Below, piece by piece: positions 53,684 through 59,884 of a stretch of DNA of 59,884 nucleotides. The stretch lies in contig MWCA01000026.1 of the NCBI GenBank assembly GCA_002069785.1, forward strand, positions 1 through 59,884. Reading direction: 5' to 3'. The translations under genes were made by a program, and so were the position numbers. The notes under the pieces were generated by a model. The model was not told where the DNA came from. It did no database searches and saw nothing but the letters and a program-made list of their open reading frames with translations. Each line of letters begins with the position of its first letter. The first letter of the stretch is position 1. Source of the DNA: Lentisphaerae bacterium ADurb.Bin242. Its GTDB lineage: Bacteria > Verrucomicrobiota > Lentisphaeria > Victivallales > UBA1829.

Positions 53684-53898
53684 GTTGCTTTTCCATCGAG
53701 TTGGGTTAGAAATCCTTCGGGAATGCGCGCCGCATAAACCTGCGGGACGCCGGTGACGATCGAGTTGAAGATCACGAATTTGTTGTCGGGCATCATGTAG
53801 GGATGCACATGGCTGTGCTGGCAGGAGCCCTGGCGGGTATGACTGTCGCACAGTCCGATGCTGCGTCCGTCCGAGACGTTTCCGATGTAGATGCGCAT
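53680..53898 (-). pseudogene. Remnant of an oligogalacturonate lyase-like protein, C-terminal end
   Basis: 72 residues from ATG 53898, 13 bases after the upstream hydrolase stop. SHVHPYMMPDNKFVIFNS and then GVPQVYAARIPE matches the last blade of oligogalacturonate lyase/TolB-like beta-propellers (H-P-x-x-x-x-D-x-K-x-V-x-F). Six or so other blades are missing, so it cannot be active as a lyase. Its stop TGA overlaps the next ATG (ATGA), which suggests it is still translated. Either a decayed gene end or a small protein kept for coupling. Confidence 0.6.
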
Positions 53899-53911
53899 GT
53901 CGATGTTGATA

Positions 53912-56203
53912 TTATTTCCGGAAGTCCTTCCCGGCGACTTCCCGGGGAAGGAGCATCCTGTCGGAACGGAATGAAAGTCCGGACGGAACGGTCATGGGCT
54001 GGAAAATACCGGCTCCGACGACCTTCCACACGCCCGGTTTCGCCGGAATGGAATAGTAACCGTTGTAGGCTTGCTTTGCAACCTGTTTTCCGTCTGGACC
54101 GAAGAGCGAACAGCGGGTCATTTTCGCATAGAAACCGAGGCTTTCCATACCCTTCGGAACATAGAAGAACCGTGTGCCGGAAAGGGAGGATTGTTCTCCA
54201 TCGCCGCCGGGCGAGAGACAGAGGGAATCCTCGGGGAAGACGATGTTGGTCATGTCGCCGCCGTCGGAGGAGACGACACGATGGAGGCCCGCGTGTTTCG
54301 GGCGAAGAGTCACGTTGCGTTCCTGCCCGTCCGGAGGCACGCTTTCATCGCGGGCGACGACGGTTTCCAGTTCGCCGGTTTCGGAGACGCCTCCAATCTG
54401 GACGAGTGAAAGTTTCACGTTTCCGCGGTTGCGGTAGTGCTTGATGAGTCCGCCTGTGACTTTGAGTTCAAGCGGGGAGCCGTCGCTCCAGATCAGGAAT
54501 TCGCGGGTTCTGCGCACAGGGCCGGGCTGTCCGGCCTCTTTCTTTGCGGAAACCGTGACGGGCACGAGGTCCTGTCCGAATTCGACCGCCTCGAAGTCGA
54601 GCAGCGCATTGTTCGCGATTCCTTCCGAAACGAACTTTGCCAGTTCGGCATCCGTCGGGGGAGGCATCCGCTGCCATTCGATTTTTTCGAGCTTGTCTTT
54701 TGGAATGGAGGAGTGCAGAAGATTGCGGGTGTCCCGGTGCATCGCATAGGTATGCACCATGCGGGTGTCGCGGATGGCCGCCCCGAAGCGGAGAAGGTTG
54801 TTGTAGGAAGCCGCTGTCGGGGCATTCCTGTGGAGGAAAAAGAGTTCACAGAAACGGGTGTAGCAGACCAGGTCGTTGACTCTCGCCAGTTCCTGTCCGG
54901 CAGCCGTCTTGCGGGCTTCCGCCAGCGTGCGGTACATCCGTCCGAGAAGATCGGCGCTCAACGGACGGGGCTTGTCGCCGTCGATGAGGGAATAGAACTC
55001 GCGCATGGGCTTTTCCGACTTCGGGAACGCCCTGGCGAAGAAATCGTCCAGGATGGCTTCGCGGTCTTCCTTTGGATTCCAGAGCAGGCGCGCCGCCATG
55101 TAGTAGACGAGCCCGCCGGGACCCCAGGCGTCGGTGGATTCCGCGCTCATGAACCGGGCTCCGTTCGAATGGAAGTAATCGATGGAATTTGCGATTTTCG
55201 TCTTGCTCATGGCGCCCGGCGCGATGTGCGCGTAATAATACTCGCGGATGCCGAGAACGGCGCCCGTTTTGCCCCATTCGCGGATCAGGGCGTCCACGGT
55301 CCAGCCTTCACGGATGAACAGGGTGGCAATGCTGATCACGACGTTCGGTTCGGGTTTCACCCGGGACGGTGGAGGGGAGTGCTGGTTGTAGGCATACATG
55401 CCGATGCGGCAATTCGGTCCGACGGCCCGCGCGACTTCATTGGCGAGTGTCAATGCGCGGTCGGTGATGTTCCCGAGTCTGGCGCACTCGGCGCATTCGC
55501 ACCAGCCGCCTCCGTCGGTCGGATCGCAGGAGACCGACTCCTGACCGGATTTTGCCAGTTTTGTCGCCCAATCCGCATAGAGTTTGCGCACGCCCGGATT
55601 CGAGATGCAGAGCTTGCTTCCATCCCGTTTTCCGTTCACGAGGGCATAATATTCCGGATGTTTTTCGAACTCGGCCTTGTTTTTCGAAATGAACATTCCG
55701 TAGGCGTGTCCCGTGCTCAGGGGAACTCCGCCGAGACGGTTCTGGCGCCGCCAGAGATCGTCGATTTTTCCCTCGCCCCGGTAGTCATGCCAGAGTCCCC
55801 AGCCCGGCCAGATCGAACGCCGGAACCACGCGGGCGACTCTTTCACGTCCAAATCGAGAGTTGCGGGCGGATTTTCAGGCAGGATGAGCCAGTTCGGGCT
55901 CGAGAAAAAATGCCGCATCCCGAGGGAATGAAGAATGTGTGAAACCGCATATTCCGCGTTACCGGTGATGACAATGCCGTCCTTCGCGGTACGGATCGTG
56001 TAGCCTTGATGGTCGCCGGGCGCGAAGGTGATTTTTCCGTTTTTCTCCACGGGGAACTCTTTTTTGTAGATGGCCTTGAGGCCCGCGGTGAGACGTTCCG
56101 CCGCCGGATTTTCGCTGATGGTGAGGTCGGCCACGCGGACGGATTCCGCCCGTAGACAGAAGCAAGCCACGATTCCTGTGATAATCAGTAACAGTTTCTT
56201 CAT
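53912..56203 (-). CDS. Secreted DUF4838-type glycosidase
   Basis: 763 residues; signal peptide MKKLLLIITGIVACFCLRA. Residues about 20-110 are a GH67N-like domain (EYAVSHILHSLGMRHFF). The barrel contains CDPTDGGGWCECAECARLG at about 225-240, the Cys cluster. C-terminal residues about 540-740 form beta-sandwich domains. 12 bases after the prepilin gene in the LacI operon, and only 13 bases before the lyase remnant. Unknown substrate; a second DUF4838 enzyme in the same operon suggests a branched substrate. Confidence 0.82.
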   Translation of the reverse strand: MKKLLLIITGIVACFCLRAESVRVADLTISENPAAERLTAGLKAIYKKEFPVEKNGKITFAPGDHQGYTIRTAKDGIVITGNAEYAVSHILHSLGMRHFFSSPNWLILPENPPATLDLDVKESPAWFRRSIWPGWGLWHDYRGEGKIDDLWRRQNRLGGVPLSTGHAYGMFISKNKAEFEKHPEYYALVNGKRDGSKLCISNPGVRKLYADWATKLAKSGQESVSCDPTDGGGWCECAECARLGNITDRALTLANEVARAVGPNCRIGMYAYNQHSPPPSRVKPEPNVVISIATLFIREGWTVDALIREWGKTGAVLGIREYYYAHIAPGAMSKTKIANSIDYFHSNGARFMSAESTDAWGPGGLVYYMAARLLWNPKEDREAILDDFFARAFPKSEKPMREFYSLIDGDKPRPLSADLLGRMYRTLAEARKTAAGQELARVNDLVCYTRFCELFFLHRNAPTAASYNNLLRFGAAIRDTRMVHTYAMHRDTRNLLHSSIPKDKLEKIEWQRMPPPTDAELAKFVSEGIANNALLDFEAVEFGQDLVPVTVSAKKEAGQPGPVRRTREFLIWSDGSPLELKVTGGLIKHYRNRGNVKLSLVQIGGVSETGELETVVARDESVPPDGQERNVTLRPKHAGLHRVVSSDGGDMTNIVFPEDSLCLSPGGDGEQSSLSGTRFFYVPKGMESLGFYAKMTRCSLFGPDGKQVAKQAYNGYYSIPAKPGVWKVVGAGIFQPMTVPSGLSFRSDRMLLPREVAGKDFRK

Positions 56204-56215
56204 TTTGTTTTCCGA

Positions 56216-56935
56216 TCAATATTTATAATGGAGACAGGCGGCCGTATTGCCATTTACAAAACCGTTAATTTCATTTTTCGTACCGAAGTTTGCATGTCCG
56301 TCGAAGAAAGAGGCCGCATAGCCGTGGTCATGCTGATTTCTCGTGGAGATCAGACCTCTATTCGCAATATCGCCCGCCACCGGCATCTGGGAGGGGATAG
56401 GAAAAAGACATGTCCAGCTGCCGACCGTCAGACGTTGTCCCAGATGTTTTGTATTGGGAATGGAAAGCGTCGTGACAGTGCCTCCCTGCGTGGCTCCATG
56501 CCAGCCGAACCAATAATCCGGATCATCCACATCCCCTGTTGTACCGAAGCTGCAAGCGTATGAACTTGCGATCCGGTTGGTTGTTCCTGTGGCGACCTGA
56601 CCCGCCTTGAGAGTGCCGGAGACAATCTGATCCTTCAATCCGGGACACTCCAATCCTTTCGCGATTCCGGTAAATCCCGCGGGCACCACATACCCATAGA
56701 GAGATTGCTTGTTCCAGAGATAGGAACTGTTGCGGCCTTCATAATACGGCCCTTGGCCTTTATAATCTTCCGCATAGTTGGAAAAGGCATACGAAACCTG
56801 TTTCAGATTGTTGACACAGGTGATTCTCTGTGCTGTTTGCCGAGCTTTGTTAAGTGCGGGCAACAACAGGGCCGCTAGAATCGCGATGATGGCGATCACG
56901 ATCAACAATTCAATAAGGGTGAATCCGTTTTTCAT
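56216..56935 (-). CDS. Prepilin-like protein with exact H-X9-DG ending
   Basis: 239 residues from [20 protein letters not shown] upstream. A four-residue leader ending in Gly is followed by [20 protein letters not shown], the canonical type. Near the end [19 protein letters not shown] gives H-X9-DG precisely. Between a LacI regulator and two DUF4838 enzymes, it keeps the cassette order seen elsewhere in the window. Inner-membrane anchored or released after processing. Confidence 0.88.
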   Translation of the reverse strand: MKNGFTLIELLIVIAIIAILAALLLPALNKARQTAQRITCVNNLKQVSYAFSNYAEDYKGQGPYYEGRNSSYLWNKQSLYGYVVPAGFTGIAKGLECPGLKDQIVSGTLKAGQVATGTTNRIASSYACSFGTTGDVDDPDYWFGWHGATQGGTVTTLSIPNTKHLGQRLTVGSWTCLFPIPSQMPVAGDIANRGLISTRNQHDHGYAASFFDGHANFGTKNEINGFVNGNTAACLHYKY

Positions 56936-57057
56936 GTTTTTTTCCCCTGTAATAATAATCTTTAAAAGTTCGATGGACATCCGCCGATGCAAATAGCAGC
57001 CTCCTTTCAATGAAAGTGGATTTTTCTTTCTTCATATCCGACCGTTTTCCTTTATTT

Positions 57058-58041
57058 TCAGCCCGCCGAAGCTCTTTTTATGAATTCCGCTTCCACCGTG
57101 GAAGACCGTTTGGACGAGTCGGGATTCTGCAGGCGGTTCACCAGCATGTCGCAGACTTTTTCCGCAACCTTGTCCGCAAAACCTTCCAGGGAAGCGATGG
57201 GCGGCTGCATGAATTCTGAAAAATCATTGTTCCCGTGGCCGATCACCGCGATGTCGCCGGGAACCTTCAAACCGAAGTCCGCAACACATCTGCACACTTG
57301 CATCGCAGCCATGTCGCCGAAGGTGAAAACAACATCCGGACGTTTCCCCGAGCGGAGTGCTGTTTTCAAGGCATCATAATAATTGGCAAATGCGGGCTTG
57401 CTCCGGAAGAGGGAGGTCTCGATATGGTTGAACGGCAACCTGAACCCCTCCAGAACTTTTTTCATATCGCGGATTTCCACGGTATCTTCCCGTCCCAGAT
57501 AATAAATATTCCGGCGACCCCGCCACAGAAGATATTCGACCGCTTCGCGGATGGCCGGTTTGTAGTCCAGAAAACAACAGTCGCAAGGATATTCCGGGCG
57601 TCCTTCCCGTGTAAAGAGAATGACGTTTTTATGTCTTTCGATCAAGGGTTCCAGCGGGAAAAAATTAGGGCGCCATTCCATGACAATCGCATCCACGCGC
57701 CGGTTTTCGAACTCCTGGAGAGCGGAGTGAATAATATTCAGATCGCCCAGACTTTCGACTATATATGTAACATAGTTATCCGGAAGAAGCTTTTCGGAGA
57801 TCCGGCGCACAATCGAATTGCCGGCGGGGTTGGACAACAGGATGCCGACGCTCCGGCTGCTTCCGCCGCGCAGCACGCGGGCGCTCAGATTCGGACGGTA
57901 ATTCAGTTTCTTTGCCGCGTCCAGAACTTTCCGACGTGTTTCCGTCGAAACCAGCGCATCGCTGCGGAACGCCCGCGTCACCGTCATGGTGCTGACGCCC
58001 GATTCCCTTGCCACATCCTTGATTGTTGCTTCCATATTCAT
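57058..58041 (-). CDS. LacI-family transcriptional regulator
   Basis: 327 residues; no clear ribosome site, and a second Met at residue 3 is an alternative. EATIKDVARESGVSTMTVTRAF is the LacI helix-turn-helix, followed by hinge LNYRPNLSARVLRGG and sensor motifs VGILLSNP, DAIVMEWRP, DAALKT-like DVVFTFGDMAAM, DIAVIGHGNN and SLEGFADKVAEK. Upstream is a consensus promoter with a 30-base palindrome just after the -10. It heads the LacI, prepilin, DUF4838 operon. Confidence 0.87.
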   Translation of the reverse strand: MNMEATIKDVARESGVSTMTVTRAFRSDALVSTETRRKVLDAAKKLNYRPNLSARVLRGGSSRSVGILLSNPAGNSIVRRISEKLLPDNYVTYIVESLGDLNIIHSALQEFENRRVDAIVMEWRPNFFPLEPLIERHKNVILFTREGRPEYPCDCCFLDYKPAIREAVEYLLWRGRRNIYYLGREDTVEIRDMKKVLEGFRLPFNHIETSLFRSKPAFANYYDALKTALRSGKRPDVVFTFGDMAAMQVCRCVADFGLKVPGDIAVIGHGNNDFSEFMQPPIASLEGFADKVAEKVCDMLVNRLQNPDSSKRSSTVEAEFIKRASAG

Positions 58042-58057
58042 GTGATTTTTTTGTTGA

Positions 58058-58087
58058 ATGTTAATGTCAACATGTTCATGTTAACAT
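58058..58087. promoter_or_regulatory. 30-base interrupted palindrome, probable LacI operator
   Basis: ATGTTAA (58058-58064) and TTAACAT (58081-58087) flank a central palindrome AACATGTT (58069-58076). It begins 17 bases upstream of the LacI start and immediately follows the -10 of its promoter, so binding would block transcription. Confidence 0.6.
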
Positions 58088-58091
58088 CCAA

Positions 58092-58119
58092 ATTATACAA
58101 CAAACTTTTTCTTTTACAA
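58092..58119 (-). promoter_or_regulatory. Promoter of the LacI operon
   Basis: Minus strand TTGTAA (58114-58119), 16 bases, TATAAT (58092-58097), with the 30-base palindrome starting four bases later. Confidence 0.6.
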
Positions 58120-58184
58120 TCCCCCATGAAAAAAAATATCGAAAAAAAAGTGAAAAAAAATCGCTTGATTTTAAATATATCCTC

Positions 58185-58212
58185 TTGACAAACCTTCCAA
58201 ATAGTGTATAAT
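58185..58212 (+). promoter_or_regulatory. Promoter of the rightmost GntR gene with inverted repeats downstream
   Basis: TTGACA (58185-58190), 16 bases, TATAAT (58207-58212). Downstream TATCTAC (58236-58242) and GTAGATA (58249-58255) form an inverted repeat, and TGTATAATACA-type bases occur on both sides (58205-58214 and 58258-58267). Confidence 0.65.
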
Positions 58213-58288
58213 ACAGTTCTATAAATAAGGTATAGTATCTACATTTCAGTAGATAACTGTATAATACATCAAAAACAAAGAGATTACA

Positions 58289-59320
58289 ATGACACGGCAC
58301 GAAGAAATTTACAGGAGTATCAGAAACGATATTTCTTCGGGTAAAATTACTCCGGGGGAACGGCTGCCATCCGTGAGAGAACTTGCGAAGCGCTTCGGCA
58401 GTTCGCCGGGAACGGTAGCGCAGACTTTGAACCGGCTGCGTTTTGAACAAATCATTGTTTCCCGTCAGGGGGCCGGCTGTTTTGCATCCGGACGGAGCGC
58501 GCCGCCGAAATATCTGGTCGTTTTTGGACGCGGCGGTCAACATCTGTTCGAGGATTACATTCAAGGATTCTACGCGCTTCTGGGACACGAGCCCGGATAC
58601 AGTGTCACGCTTGAAGATGTCGGTGCAGCCAATTTTTCCGTCGATGCGGCCATGTCCAAGCTCGGTCAAATGGCGAAAGCCGGAATGCTTGGCGGTATTT
58701 TCATGGAAGGAACACAGGACGTTATTTATACGATTGATCAAATGAACGAATTCAAAAAACTCTCGAACCAGCTTTATGTCTACGGATGTGCCACAAAGCA
58801 ATTCCTGCGGGCGAACATTCCCGGGGTGTCGGTTGACTGGCGTGAGGCGGGGTATCTCCAGACGCGCTACCTGCTCGATTCCGGCTGCCGGAACATCGTG
58901 CTCGAACCCATCCTCGAAGAGTTGATTCCCGGCATGGAGGATGCCCTGCGCGAATTCAAAGGAAAAGTCAGGGTTCATTTCACAGGCAAGCTGCGTCTGG
59001 CCGATACGATCCTGCGTTCGCCTGAACGTTTCGACGGCATCGCCATGTTTTCCGACCATTGCATTGCGAAAATCATGCCGTCTCTCAAACAACGCGGCTA
59101 TGGCAATCCGGCCATTGTCGGACTTTTCCACACGCCTTGGTCGCGTGAATTCAACTTCGCTTCCGTGGACATTCGTCCGCTTGAAATGGTTCGTCTGATC
59201 GCGGATATGTTCAGGGGCCGTATCCCTCCGAAACTTCACGAATGCAAACCGGTTCTGGCGCCCCCCTCCAATGAAACATTGCTCTGTAATCCGTTATCTG
59301 AAGTTTTCCTGAAAAATTGA
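58289..59320 (+). CDS. GntR-family regulator with LacI-like sensor domain
   Basis: 343 residues. ITPGERLPSVRELAKRFGSSPGTVAQTLNRL is a textbook GntR winged helix in residues about 20-55. The sensor domain has the LacI-like pattern (YLVVFGRGG, DWREAGYLQTRYLLDSGCRN, DGIAMFSDHC). It precedes an M14-like hydrolase by 18 bases and likely controls that gene. Promoter plus inverted repeats lie upstream. Confidence 0.86.
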   Translation: MTRHEEIYRSIRNDISSGKITPGERLPSVRELAKRFGSSPGTVAQTLNRLRFEQIIVSRQGAGCFASGRSAPPKYLVVFGRGGQHLFEDYIQGFYALLGHEPGYSVTLEDVGAANFSVDAAMSKLGQMAKAGMLGGIFMEGTQDVIYTIDQMNEFKKLSNQLYVYGCATKQFLRANIPGVSVDWREAGYLQTRYLLDSGCRNIVLEPILEELIPGMEDALREFKGKVRVHFTGKLRLADTILRSPERFDGIAMFSDHCIAKIMPSLKQRGYGNPAIVGLFHTPWSREFNFASVDIRPLEMVRLIADMFRGRIPPKLHECKPVLAPPSNETLLCNPLSEVFLKN

Positions 59321-59338
59321 ATAAAAATGGAGAAGAAT

Positions 59339-59884
59339 ATGAACCGGATCGTGAAAACATTTCTGGAAACGCCGGAATACTGCGGGAATCTGAAACTCCG
59401 CCTGCCGCTCTGGATTGCGGAGGGCGGCCCCGGAAAAAACGTGTTCCTCTGTGCGGCGCAGCACGGACGCGAACTGCATGGGATTGCCGCCCTTTCCGAA
59501 GTCTTTTCTGAACTCTCCGGGATTCCCCTGACCGGAACTGTCGTCATGATGCCGCTGCTGAATCCGCTCGGCGTGCGGATGCGCATACAGGATTTCCCGT
59601 CCGAGGAGGCGCGTATTTCGAATCAGATGCATTACGGCCCTGCGTGCGACATGAACTACCTCTGGATGCCGGGCGGTAACCCCGACTCCGTGCAGAGCGC
59701 ATTGACCTCTCTCATTTATGAACGCCATGTGAAGAGTGCGGACGCGGTTCTGGACATTCACGGCTGGAACGGGGGAGCTGCGGCGTGGAGCAGCGAAGCC
59801 TGCCTGGAGACCCTGTTGAAGCTGGGACTGCGGATGGTTTCCATCGCGGAATCCGATTCCGGAGGAATGCTTGTCCAGCGCGCG
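59339..59884 (+). CDS. M14/AstE-like zinc hydrolase, cut by the window end
   Basis: The first 182 codons are visible from the ATG at 59339, which has GGAGAAG upstream. AAQHGRELHG gives the H-x-x-E zinc motif, MMPLLNPLG and the Asn/Arg-type strand follow, and VLDIHGW gives a D-x-H zinc ligand. This is the pattern of succinylglutamate desuccinylase/aspartoacylase-like members of the M14 clan. It has no signal peptide. The C-terminal half and stop lie outside the window. Confidence 0.78.
   Translation, partial: MNRIVKTFLETPEYCGNLKLRLPLWIAEGGPGKNVFLCAAQHGRELHGIAALSEVFSELSGIPLTGTVVMMPLLNPLGVRMRIQDFPSEEARISNQMHYGPACDMNYLWMPGGNPDSVQSALTSLIYERHVKSADAVLDIHGWNGGAAAWSSEACLETLLKLGLRMVSIAESDSGGMLVQRA

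Overview
The window looks like a chromosomal segment of a host-associated polysaccharide degrader, most likely in the Lentisphaerota (Victivallis-like) or a close PVC relative. This is inference from gene content: many prepilin-type proteins with C-terminal H-X9-DG-like ends, several secreted DUF4838-type glycosidases, GntR regulators with periplasmic-binding-protein-like sensor domains, and no SusC/SusD pairs. No 16S gene is present to confirm it. Promoters are readable as sigma-70 boxes, often with the -10 sequence TATCTT, and Shine-Dalgarno sites are clear.

Layout. 1-1.2 kb: transposase relic, small HTH protein, exported nickel superoxide dismutase. 1.3-4.9 kb: cytoplasmic glycosidase-like protein divergent from an AraC regulator, then a secondary-alcohol dehydrogenase. 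5.0-9.3 kb (minus): GntR, prepilin-like protein, secreted DUF4838 hydrolase. 9.5-15.1 kb (plus): the same order again, ending in a 1229-residue secreted putative hydrolase. 15.2-18.7 kb: acetyltransferase plus esterase, then a GH42 beta-galactosidase. 19.0-23.1 kb: two sugar isomerase/epimerase-like proteins and a Gfo/Idh/MocA oxidoreductase, divergent from AraC plus a YdjM-like membrane protein. 23.3-27.5 kb (plus): a third GntR, prepilin, DUF4838 cassette. 27.5-36.6 kb: LacI regulator divergent from a run encoding a GDPD-like/PHP fusion, an M14 carboxypeptidase, a prepilin-like protein, a lipoprotein glycosidase and a beta-helix protein. 36.9-38.4 kb: isomerase and a phospholipid methyltransferase-like protein. 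38.6-41.8 kb: tRNA-Gly and tRNA-Tyr, an AT-rich repeat zone with two tiny genes, a truncated CBM9-bearing protein and a secreted beta-sandwich protein; this looks like an island edge. 42.0-51.0 kb: AraC divergent from a five-gene operon (GH42-like, secreted beta protein, GH20-like, acetylxylan esterase-like, prepilin-like). 51.4-58.0 kb (minus): LacI, prepilin, DUF4838, lyase remnant, DUF4838. 58.3 kb to the end: GntR and an M14/AstE-like hydrolase that runs off the window.

How the genes work together. The recurring unit is a sugar-responsive regulator, one pseudopilin-like protein and one or more exported hydrolases. Four copies keep exactly the order regulator, pseudopilin, hydrolase; two more keep the pseudopilin inside a larger hydrolase operon. 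I infer that each hydrolase set has its own pseudopilin-like partner, perhaps for secretion or surface placement, under a locus-specific switch. Cytoplasmic oxidoreductase and isomerase genes would then process the released sugars. The pairing is visible in the sequence; its function is a hypothesis.
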